NCBI GenBank assembly: GCA_014729315.1
Contig: WJKD01000310.1
Span: 1 to 6,297, forward strand
Direction of reading: 5' to 3'
DNA: 6,297 nucleotides
From: Promethearchaeota archaeon
Lineage (GTDB): Archaea > Asgardarchaeota > Lokiarchaeia > Sigynarchaeales > SOKP01
The notes beneath the pieces were generated by a model, which ran no database searches, was not told the origin of the DNA, and saw nothing but the letters and a program-made list of their open reading frames with translations. The position numbers and the translations under genes were made by a program. Positions 1-4,903 of the stretch are shown here, piece by piece (positions within the stretch are counted from its first letter, which is position 1; each line of letters begins with the position of its first letter).

Positions 1-1083
1 CTCCATAACTGCATGACCAACCGTGCCGCTCCCAGAAAAAGAATCCATAACTATATCATCTTTATCTGCCGCTAAATTCAATATTCGTTTCATTAATTTA
101 GTAGGCTTCGGTGTATCAAATACAATCGAAAGATCAAATTTTTTGATTTCATCTTTCGCTTCATGGTTGTGACCAACTTCACCAAAGTTCCAAATTGTTC
201 TTGCAGTCACTCCCTGATTTTTTAGCTCACTCAAAAATGTTTTTCGAGATGGAACAGATTTTCCATCTTTTCCAAACCATAATTCATTCCCATCATCAAA
301 CCTTTTAAGGGTATCTTTTGAGAATCTCGGAAACGTACCTTTTGGAGGAGACCAAGTGACGCCATTTTTAAAAGTATAAGAAAAATTCTCCCCTTTTATT
401 GAACCACTTTTTGCGTGCAAGGGCGTAGCCTTCCAAGGACCTTTTGGATGATTATCAGGATTCTTATAGGCTTTATTCAATTTTTGTGGTCGGGGAAGTC
501 TTAAAGGACGCCACATTGATTTATTTTTTGCATAACAAATAATAAAATCATGATTATCCGACAAATATTTCGCATCATTGGCAACCGTATATTTTTTTTC
601 CCATATAATATTACAAACAAAGTTCATCTGACCAAATATCTCATCCATCAGGAGACGTAAGTGGGCTTGTTCAATATCATCAATCGAAATAAAAATAGCA
701 CCCTCTCGATGCAAAAGTTTTTTCAATATCTGTAATCTTGGATACATCATACAAAGCCATTTATCATGGCGTGATAAATCTTCGCCTTCTGCCCCAACGG
801 TTTTATTCAACCATGCTCTAATCTCTGGTGCATTCACATTATCATTATACTGCCATTTTTCATTTCCAGTATTATAGGGAGGGTCGATATAGATACATTT
901 TACACTGCCTCCATAATAAGGCAATAAAGCTTTGAGAGCATGTAGATTATCGCCTTGAACCAAAAGATTTCCACTTTCTTTATCTCCCGCAGAAAGTGTG
1001 TCATCATATTCTAATAATCGATAGGGTATTTCTAAATGGTGCTTTTCAACGGCTTCTTTGCCGATCCAATTTAATGTGGGCAT
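1..1083 (-). CDS. Type III restriction-modification methyltransferase (Mod), N-terminal 361 residues, runs off the left edge
   Basis: This is a site-specific N6-adenine DNA methyltransferase, which transfers a methyl group from S-adenosylmethionine to adenine in its recognition site. The frame is open from the ATG at 1083 to base 1 (361 codons, C-terminus missing). The first residues, MPTLNWIGKEAV, and the stretch GNLLVQGDNLHALKALLP (residues 39-56) match the well-known type III Mod family. The catalytic motif IV is DPPYNTGNE (67-75). The SAM-binding motif I, DSFSGSGTVGHA, comes later (347-358), preceded by the motif X-like FDTPKP (322-327). This order (IV before I) defines the beta class. 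Residues about 190-320 lie between the motifs, where the target recognition domain is expected. Mod proteins are usually 500-700 residues, so perhaps half is present. The start is the first ATG after an in-frame TAA at 1102-1104; the ribosome binding site is weak (CAGAG). A Res ATPase/endonuclease gene is expected downstream, beyond base 1, but is not seen. A solitary methyltransferase cannot be excluded. Confidence 0.95.
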   Translation of the reverse strand, partial: MPTLNWIGKEAVEKHHLEIPYRLLEYDDTLSAGDKESGNLLVQGDNLHALKALLPYYGGSVKCIYIDPPYNTGNEKWQYNDNVNAPEIRAWLNKTVGAEGEDLSRHDKWLCMMYPRLQILKKLLHREGAIFISIDDIEQAHLRLLMDEIFGQMNFVCNIIWEKKYTVANDAKYLSDNHDFIICYAKNKSMWRPLRLPRPQKLNKAYKNPDNHPKGPWKATPLHAKSGSIKGENFSYTFKNGVTWSPPKGTFPRFSKDTLKRFDDGNELWFGKDGKSVPSRKTFLSELKNQGVTARTIWNFGEVGHNHEAKDEIKKFDLSIVFDTPKPTKLMKRILNLAADKDDIVMDSFSGSGTVGHAVME

Positions 1084-1382
1084 AGTTGCTCTGATATTAA
1101 ATTATAGGAATGATTTCATTTTTTGAATATAATAAATTTTTGTGAAGCAATCAAGAAAGGATTTTGAAATATTTTGTTATAAAATGATATCTCGATTCAA
1201 TTACAAGCTTCTTCTTGCAATAACTTACGTACTTTAAGTTCCACGTCAAATAATACAATAACAAGAGGACTGGGAGCTATGTTACCAGGCATTCAAAAAA
1301 TTATGATAGCTGCATCTATGAATCTTCCACATCCGAGCAACAAAGGTTCTGATACTCATAAACAGGTGTTGCATTAAAATTC
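1084..1382. other. Intergenic region between STAS gene and methyltransferase, with a possible decayed gene fragment
   Basis: Bases 1084-1182 are very AT-rich and hold the proposed methyltransferase promoter. Bases 1183-1377 are richer in GC and stay open on both strands. On the plus strand 64 codons are open from the TAA at 1180-1182 to the TAA at 1375-1377, with the first ATG at 1279 (32 residues, beginning MLPGIQKIM, preceded by GGGAG). On the minus strand one frame reads 20 codons (1355-1296, containing LLLGCGRFIDAA), a TGA (1295-1293), then 31 codons from an ATG at 1292 to a TGA at 1199-1197 (containing SPLVIVLFDVE and RKLLQEEACN). Both readings look somewhat protein-like, which suggests a remnant of a once-coding segment rather than a working gene. 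I do not recognise the family, and I see no clear terminator here for the STAS gene. Confidence 0.4.
1126..1154 (-). promoter_or_regulatory. Predicted sigma70 promoter of the methyltransferase gene
   Basis: On the minus strand, TTGATT (1154-1149, -35) is followed after exactly 17 nt by TATATT (1131-1126, -10). Transcription would start near 1118-1120, leaving about 35 nt before the ATG at 1083. Spacing is ideal and both hexamers are near consensus. However, the region is very AT-rich, so chance matches are common. It would give the methyltransferase its own promoter, separate from the STAS gene upstream. Confidence 0.45.
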
Positions 1383-2195
1383 TTACAGCGAATCTACCCG
1401 GCTAATTATTTCATTTGATAGAGTGCTATTTGGATAGAAACTTTTAAGTGCATCATATATTGTATCATAATATTCAAATATATTGTAAAACTCCAGAAGA
1501 TCAAAAACTTCGTAAACTTCCGATTGCATGTCTGCAAAAACAACTTTTCCTCCATGACGGGTAAATTCATTGAGTTTTCCAATAAAAATGCCCCAACCTG
1601 CGGAACTTAAATATTCTGTATCTCTAAAAAAAATTATTGACTTATATGGAATATTTGCCCATATCTTATCTGGTAAAAAATTCACTAATAGCAGTTTTAT
1701 TAATTTCAAAGAGTTGGCTTCCGAAATATTAATATTTTTTAATTTATTAGCTATTTTTCTTATATCTTCGTCATTTTCAGCTTCATAAAATATATCTTCT
1801 CTATAAAATTCATGTATTCTATACGTAAGATTATTAAGGTCACTAATGAATTGTCTTTTAAGGGCGTCATTAAATAATTTAGCACTATAATCAATTCTAT
1901 TATCTTTATTGATGTAATTGTCCTGAACTAATAAACAATATTTTCGTATTTCATCTTGAATTTTAGTTGAGATAAAATTATAAATATGCATTCCAATCTT
2001 ATCATTAGAATGCAATACTTGAAACAATAATTCCCAATTTTTAATATCTTCAATGTTAAATTTCCATAAAATTTTGGTAATTTGATCCTCTATTAACTGA
2101 ACATTAATATGGTCAATATATTCATTCAATTTAATAACCCTTAATCCATACTTCGGGAATTTTACATAATTTATAGCATTTGTTTTATTATCCAT
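1383..2195 (-). CDS. STAS-domain protein with a large internal insert (anti-sigma factor antagonist-like)
   Basis: The 270-residue product has a clear STAS core in its C-terminal part, residues about 183-253. A hydrophobic strand, KSIIFF (185-190), is followed by YLSSAGWGIFIGKLNEF (195-211), GGKVVFADM (215-223), then EVFDLLEF and a closing YDALKSF. SSAG occupies the place of the DSSG/DSAG motif of SpoIIAA/RsbV proteins, so Ser198 would be the phospho-acceptor and Ser197 replaces the usual Asp. Residues 10-43 (YGLRVIKLNEYID and the helix after it) resemble the first strand and helix of STAS, implying a domain split by about 135 residues (46-182) of Asn/Lys/Ile-rich, probably helical sequence that I do not recognise. 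No signal peptide or membrane segment is seen. STAS proteins of this kind bind kinase-type anti-sigma factors or sit in partner-switching complexes; no such partner is in view. The start is firm: GAGGAG at 2209-2204 lies 8 nt upstream of the ATG. It is 41 nt downstream of the receiver gene and probably shares its transcript. Confidence 0.8.
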   Translation of the reverse strand: MDNKTNAINYVKFPKYGLRVIKLNEYIDHINVQLIEDQITKILWKFNIEDIKNWELLFQVLHSNDKIGMHIYNFISTKIQDEIRKYCLLVQDNYINKDNRIDYSAKLFNDALKRQFISDLNNLTYRIHEFYREDIFYEAENDEDIRKIANKLKNINISEANSLKLIKLLLVNFLPDKIWANIPYKSIIFFRDTEYLSSAGWGIFIGKLNEFTRHGGKVVFADMQSEVYEVFDLLEFYNIFEYYDTIYDALKSFYPNSTLSNEIISRVDSL

Positions 2196-2236
2196 ATAAT
2201 AATCTCCTCAATTGCATTGAACAAAATATATCTTCC

Positions 2237-3115
2237 TTAATCTTCAGGATATGCTTCGAATCGTCCCTCTCCTTTAAAAAGCTTTAAACTTACTTCTTTA
2301 ATTTTTGCTGATGGAATCAATAATAATACTAATAGGAAAATAAAAAAAATTGGGAATAAATTTGTATTTGTGAATAGTTTCATTTTATAAAACGCGAATG
2401 TGATTACCAAAGCAATAACTGTCAATAATGATTTTATGACTATTTCAAATAGTCTGATTTTCTTATCATAATCATATTTTGTTTTGCTTTCTTGCAATTC
2501 ATAATTTTGCTTTCTGATTTCCTTGTTTTCTTGGTCTAAAAGCTTATTTTCTGCCTTTTGGATTTCATATTCCTTTTCAATTTTGCTAATATATTTTTCA
2601 TATTTTTCACTTACCTCTGTTTCTTTCGCAAGATATAGCTCTTTGTACTTTTGTTCGAGCTTTTCATATTTCTTCTCAATAATAGAAACATGATCAACAA
2701 TATCTTCAATCGCTTTTGGCGGATTATAATCAGAAGAAAGTCCTAACGCATGGTTTATTTTATTCAAAATTTCATGGATATTACCTGATTTAACAATATA
2801 ATCATAAGCACCTAATTTCACGCACTTAACAGCAGTTTTAATAGGAGGTGCGGTACCTGATAAGGCGATTACACGTGGCAAAATTTTTTGTTTTTTTAGT
2901 TCCTCCAATATTTCAATACCATCAATATCCGGAAGTACTATATCTAAAATAATTAAATCAGGCTTAGTATTTATTGTTTCTTGAATACCCTCATATCCAT
3001 TATACGCCTGAAAAACAATGAATTTTCTTTTTCTAAGATGAGTAGCAAGCATTAAATTTAATTTACGATCATCATCGATTATTAGAACTTTTTTATTGTT
3101 CATTGATTGATCCAT
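2237..3115 (-). CDS. Orphan response-regulator receiver domain with coiled coil and two C-terminal transmembrane helices
   Basis: This protein should receive a phosphoryl group from a histidine kinase not present in the window. The receiver domain spans about residues 8-125: acidic cluster IIDDD (12-16), phospho-acceptor Asp58 in LIILDIVLPDIDG (54-66), the switch Ser86 or Thr88 in ALSGT, and conserved Lys109 in YDYIVKS. The proline that normally follows this lysine is Ser110. Residues about 140-222 form a long Glu/Lys/Gln-rich coiled coil. Two hydrophobic segments follow, at about 224-243 and 252-270, then a short charged tail ending AYPED. No DNA-binding, cyclase, phosphatase or kinase domain is present, so output is probably by protein contact at the inner membrane. 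The longest ATG start (3115) is given. An internal ATG at 3103 (Met5, beginning MNNKKVLII) is at least as likely, since it has a GGA 7 nt upstream and is a typical receiver start, while 3115 has no ribosome binding site. The STAS gene follows 41 nt later. Confidence 0.85.
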   Translation of the reverse strand: MDQSMNNKKVLIIDDDRKLNLMLATHLRKRKFIVFQAYNGYEGIQETINTKPDLIILDIVLPDIDGIEILEELKKQKILPRVIALSGTAPPIKTAVKCVKLGAYDYIVKSGNIHEILNKINHALGLSSDYNPPKAIEDIVDHVSIIEKKYEKLEQKYKELYLAKETEVSEKYEKYISKIEKEYEIQKAENKLLDQENKEIRKQNYELQESKTKYDYDKKIRLFEIVIKSLLTVIALVITFAFYKMKLFTNTNLFPIFFIFLLVLLLIPSAKIKEVSLKLFKGEGRFEAYPED

Positions 3116-3567
3116 GTTTAATGATAATTTTTAATTCAATAAAAAAGGATTACTATTACCTTTTCATGAAAGTAGATCTGGGATGCGTAATAGGCATTAC
3201 GAACTCCTTTCTTAATATTTTAGCTTACACATCGTTTGGTAAGGCATGTGTCTTCTTCAATATCATTGCTTTAGATGGAAAAGGCAAAACAAGAAAACCA
3301 TCTAATTTTTCTTATTATGAACTCTACAATTTAATTTGCATTTTCGGTAAAGATGCCGATAAAAGCTAAAAACATTAAACTATGATCCGGTAGTCATTTA
3401 AAAGCAAGTATGTTCAACATTTCCTTGTAGCTGCCTTATTCTATCTATCAAGCTATTACAATTGCTAAAATTAATTTAATATTTAAATCACTCAATGTCA
3501 ATAAAAAAAGTCAATAAGAAAGAAATTTCTGTAGGAGCTAACTATTGGAAATCGACAGGAAAATCAC
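3116..3567. other. AT-rich intergenic region between the relaxase and receiver genes
   Basis: Apart from the 13-codon leader ORF I find no convincing gene. A plus-strand frame at 3103-3369 needs a TTG start, has no ribosome binding site and overlaps the receiver gene, so I do not call it. The part nearest the relaxase gene holds several short repeats. GTCAATAA occurs twice, 13 nt apart (3497-3504 and 3510-3517). AGAAATTTCT at 3521-3530 is a perfect palindrome. AAATCACTCA occurs at 3485-3494 and again at 3561-3570. The composition shift between the two halves of the window falls at about 3540-3570. A promoter for the receiver-STAS pair must lie here unless they are read through from the relaxase gene, but I could not pick out a convincing -35/-10 pair. 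Confidence 0.5.
3156..3197 (-). CDS. Possible 13-codon leader ORF ahead of the receiver gene
   Basis: A very good ribosome binding site, AAAGGAG (3210-3204), lies 6 nt before an ATG at 3197. The frame encodes MPITHPRSTFMKR and stops at 3158-3156, about 40 nt upstream of the first receiver-gene start. The frame is closed just upstream by a TAA, so this is not the end of a longer gene. It could be a regulatory leader peptide, the start of a gene that has since been lost, or chance. A perfect 10-bp palindrome, TTTCATGAAA, lies within it at 3162-3171. No attenuator hairpin is evident. Confidence 0.25.
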   Translation of the reverse strand: MPITHPRSTFMKR

Positions 3568-3570
3568 TCA
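3485..3570. repeat. 10-bp direct repeat at the composition boundary
   Basis: AAATCACTCA is found at 3485-3494 and 3561-3570 in the same orientation, 66 bp apart. The second copy includes the stop codon of the relaxase gene. Its position at the change from moderate-GC to AT-rich DNA makes it a candidate junction or duplication scar. A 10-mer repeated at this distance could also arise by chance in AT-rich DNA. Confidence 0.4.
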
Positions 3571-4608
3571 CCTCCTCACCCACCTCAACGCCACATCATA
3601 ATCATAGCGGTCTATCCTGAAATTTTCGATATAGAACGGATCAATATCATCATAGTCGAAATTCTGCGCCACCAGCCAGCTTATGACGCACCTTCTGGCT
3701 CGTTTGAAGCGGTATTTGATGTCAGCGTCAGTCACTGCTTTGCGGCTGATGTTGTATTCTGTCCTGAAGCTGGTTTGCAATGTCTTCCAGAGGGGATGGA
3801 GCGGTTTGCGGTAGATGTTTCCGTTGTCGTCCGGTTCGATGGCGTATTCCAGGGCATCCAAGCCATACGCAAAGAGCTTTTCGATAAACAGCCAGTCGAT
3901 CAGGGATAGGTTCCGGGTGCTGCATATTTCCAGTATCTTGTCCTTATGAAATTCAAATTCCAGCCGCCAGATGGTCGCATCCTGGCAGTCGCAGGCTTTC
4001 CAGTGGGATTTGAGATAATCCTTGCCGGATTTCTTGATTTCCTCGGATTTCACGTACAACCGGATCAGCAGCAATTCACGGGAGCCAAAATAGTAGGTCA
4101 CGGCTTCGGAGTTTTCGCCGCTTCGGAAGAAGCCCTTCTTTCTGAGCTTTGTGCGAAACTGCGCCATATTAAAATCGCCATTGTAGGCAAAATCCACATA
4201 CACATCGATGCGGGATATTCGCAATTGCTCCTGCCATGTTCCCGGTTTCTCAAAGCAGAGCAGTTGATCCAGTATTTTGCAGAGCAATACCACCACTGCC
4301 TCAAAACCATGTAATTCAAACGCCAGACTCAATACCTTGATATAGGCAGATTTCCGATTGATGAAAAACATAAATTGATTGTGCTTGATACACATGGGAT
4401 AGGTTCGCATCCAGGCTTTCATGCGAATAAATGACAGTCCTCTTAATTTGAACGGTTCATCGAAGGCATAACGCTGCACCTCTTCCATGAGTGGTTCCCA
4501 GTTCTCGAATTCACTGCAATCCAGATACAGATATAACGAGTCCACGCCTTTGGTAATCATGCGTATTTCCGGGTTCATTTCGACTGCTTTTTGTCCCATT
4601 TTTTTCAT
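3568..4608 (-). CDS. Rep_trans-family replication initiator/relaxase (MobT-like)
   Basis: A 346-residue protein with the signature of the Rep_trans family, which includes pT181-type rolling-circle initiators and the MobT relaxases of Tn916 (Orf20) and ICEBs1 (NicK). These enzymes nick one strand at oriT or a plasmid origin through a tyrosine and stay covalently linked to the 5' end. Visible motifs in order are ISRIDVYVDF (131-140, acidic metal-site motif), TYYFGSRE (171-178, with the likely nucleophile Tyr172 or Tyr173), RLYVKSEE (183-190) and WRLEFEF (214-220). The C-terminal 100 residues are basic and rich in aromatic residues. The ATG at 4608 has an AGG 5 nt upstream within a G-rich run (4623-4614); Met4 and Met11 are alternatives. 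The FtsK-like gene lies upstream on the same strand, in the Tn916 order, which favours a transfer relaxase over a plasmid Rep. The coding end contains AGGAGG next to the TGA stop, yet no gene follows closely. GC content is clearly higher than in the genes to its left. Confidence 0.8.
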   Translation of the reverse strand: MKKMGQKAVEMNPEIRMITKGVDSLYLYLDCSEFENWEPLMEEVQRYAFDEPFKLRGLSFIRMKAWMRTYPMCIKHNQFMFFINRKSAYIKVLSLAFELHGFEAVVVLLCKILDQLLCFEKPGTWQEQLRISRIDVYVDFAYNGDFNMAQFRTKLRKKGFFRSGENSEAVTYYFGSRELLLIRLYVKSEEIKKSGKDYLKSHWKACDCQDATIWRLEFEFHKDKILEICSTRNLSLIDWLFIEKLFAYGLDALEYAIEPDDNGNIYRKPLHPLWKTLQTSFRTEYNISRKAVTDADIKYRFKRARRCVISWLVAQNFDYDDIDPFYIENFRIDRYDYDVALRWVRR

Positions 4609-4638
4609 TTCTACCTATCCCCCATTTTATAATACAAC

Positions 4639-4848
4639 TTATCTGACTTTTTGTACTTCAAAAGTGTGGTCTAACACCCCCCTTATTAGGAATAGTATTG
4701 TGGGAAACTCCTGCCGTCCACACTTCCACAATCCGCCCAATACCTCCGGTGATTTGTCAAAAACAATGTCTTTTCCAATTGTATCCATCCATACTTTGCG
4801 ACCGATATTACTGTTAGCACTTCCTAATGCCTGCACCGCTTCATTCAC
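4639..4848 (-). CDS. Small ORF of 69 codons between coupling protein and relaxase genes, doubtful
   Basis: The frame opens at a GTG (4848) shortly after an in-frame TAA and ends 30 nt before the relaxase start, fitting the operon spacing. There is no convincing Shine-Dalgarno sequence. Two ATGs just upstream, in other frames, are closed at once by TGA. The product would be mixed and soluble, with a central DKSPEVLGGLW stretch and a hydrophobic FPTILFLI near the C-terminus. I recognise no family. It covers most of the inverted repeats proposed as an origin, which argues against coding. Co-location of an accessory gene with oriT does occur, so it is kept at low confidence. Confidence 0.25.
   Translation of the reverse strand: MNEAVQALGSANSNIGRKVWMDTIGKDIVFDKSPEVLGGLWKCGRQEFPTILFLIRGVLDHTFEVQKVR
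4646..4665. repeat. Short hairpin next to the candidate nick region
   Basis: ACTTTT (4646-4651) and AAAAGT (4660-4665) form a perfect 6-bp stem with an 8-nt loop, or TTTTG/CAAAA (4649-4653/4659-4663) with a 5-nt loop. It ends 5 nt before CTAACA at 4671. Hairpins beside nick sites are typical of relaxase origins; alone this one is too short to be diagnostic. Confidence 0.4.
4662..4732. repeat. Two interlocked inverted repeats
   Basis: AAGTGTGG (4662-4669) pairs perfectly with CCACACTT (4718-4725). ATTGTGG (4697-4703) pairs perfectly with CCACAAT (4726-4732), extended by AA/TT across one bulged G. The arms alternate (A, B, A', B'), so both cannot form as simple nested hairpins. All four arms share a TGTGG or CCACA core, which suggests repeated protein-binding sites. 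CTAACA and the C-run lie between the first two arms. Confidence 0.5.
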
Positions 4849-4887
4849 TTCATACCATTTTTAAGGATGACATCATTTTTGACAAAT
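4752..4887. repeat. Perfect 12-bp inverted repeat
   Basis: ATTTGTCAAAAA at 4752-4763 is the exact reverse complement of TTTTTGACAAAT at 4876-4887, with 112 bp between the arms. A match of this length within a 300-bp gap is unlikely by chance even allowing for A/T runs. The right arm is itself inside a small hairpin (ATCATTT/AAATGAT, 4872-4878/4884-4890). Likely roles are binding sites for the relaxase, an accessory protein or a repressor. Confidence 0.6.
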
Positions 4888-4903
4888 GATTTTAACAACC
4901 CTG

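Larger units (their letters stand above)
4609..4903. other. Candidate origin of transfer or rolling-circle origin between coupling protein and relaxase genes
   Basis: In Tn916 the origin of transfer lies between orf21 (FtsK-like) and orf20 (relaxase), and this gap has the same place in the layout. It is unusually rich in inverted repeats: ACTTTT/AAAAGT (4646-4651/4660-4665), AAGTGTGG/CCACACTT (4662-4669/4718-4725), ATTGTGG/CCACAAT (4697-4703/4726-4732), ATTTGTCAAAAA/TTTTTGACAAAT (4752-4763/4876-4887) and ATCATTT/AAATGAT (4872-4878/4884-4890). CTAACA at 4671-4676, followed by six Cs, recalls the CTAACA beside a G-run in ICEBs1/Tn916 oriT as I remember it. The nick site itself cannot be read from sequence alone. 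The repeats could instead be operators for the relaxase gene. Confidence 0.5.

Noticed and set aside
1570..1788. Plus-strand ORF of 72 codons
   Set aside because: It lies entirely opposite the STAS gene, which has a strong ribosome binding site and recognisable motifs; this is its antisense shadow.
3103..3369. Plus-strand ORF of 88 codons divergent from the receiver gene
   Set aside because: It needs a TTG start, has no ribosome binding site, overlaps the start of the receiver gene and shows no recognisable domain. The minus strand has a much better ribosome binding site inside the same region.
3485..3517. CRISPR-like or iteron array from the short repeats
   Set aside because: There are only two copies of each repeat, of 8-10 bp, with unequal spacing; this is not an array.
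3521..3530. Palindrome AGAAATTTCT as a terminator for the relaxase gene
   Set aside because: The stem has no loop, is AT-rich and is not directly followed by a T-run on the minus strand, so it does not fit an intrinsic terminator.
3946..4314. Plus-strand ORF of 122 codons
   Set aside because: It is antisense to the relaxase gene across its catalytic motifs; no domain and no ribosome binding site.
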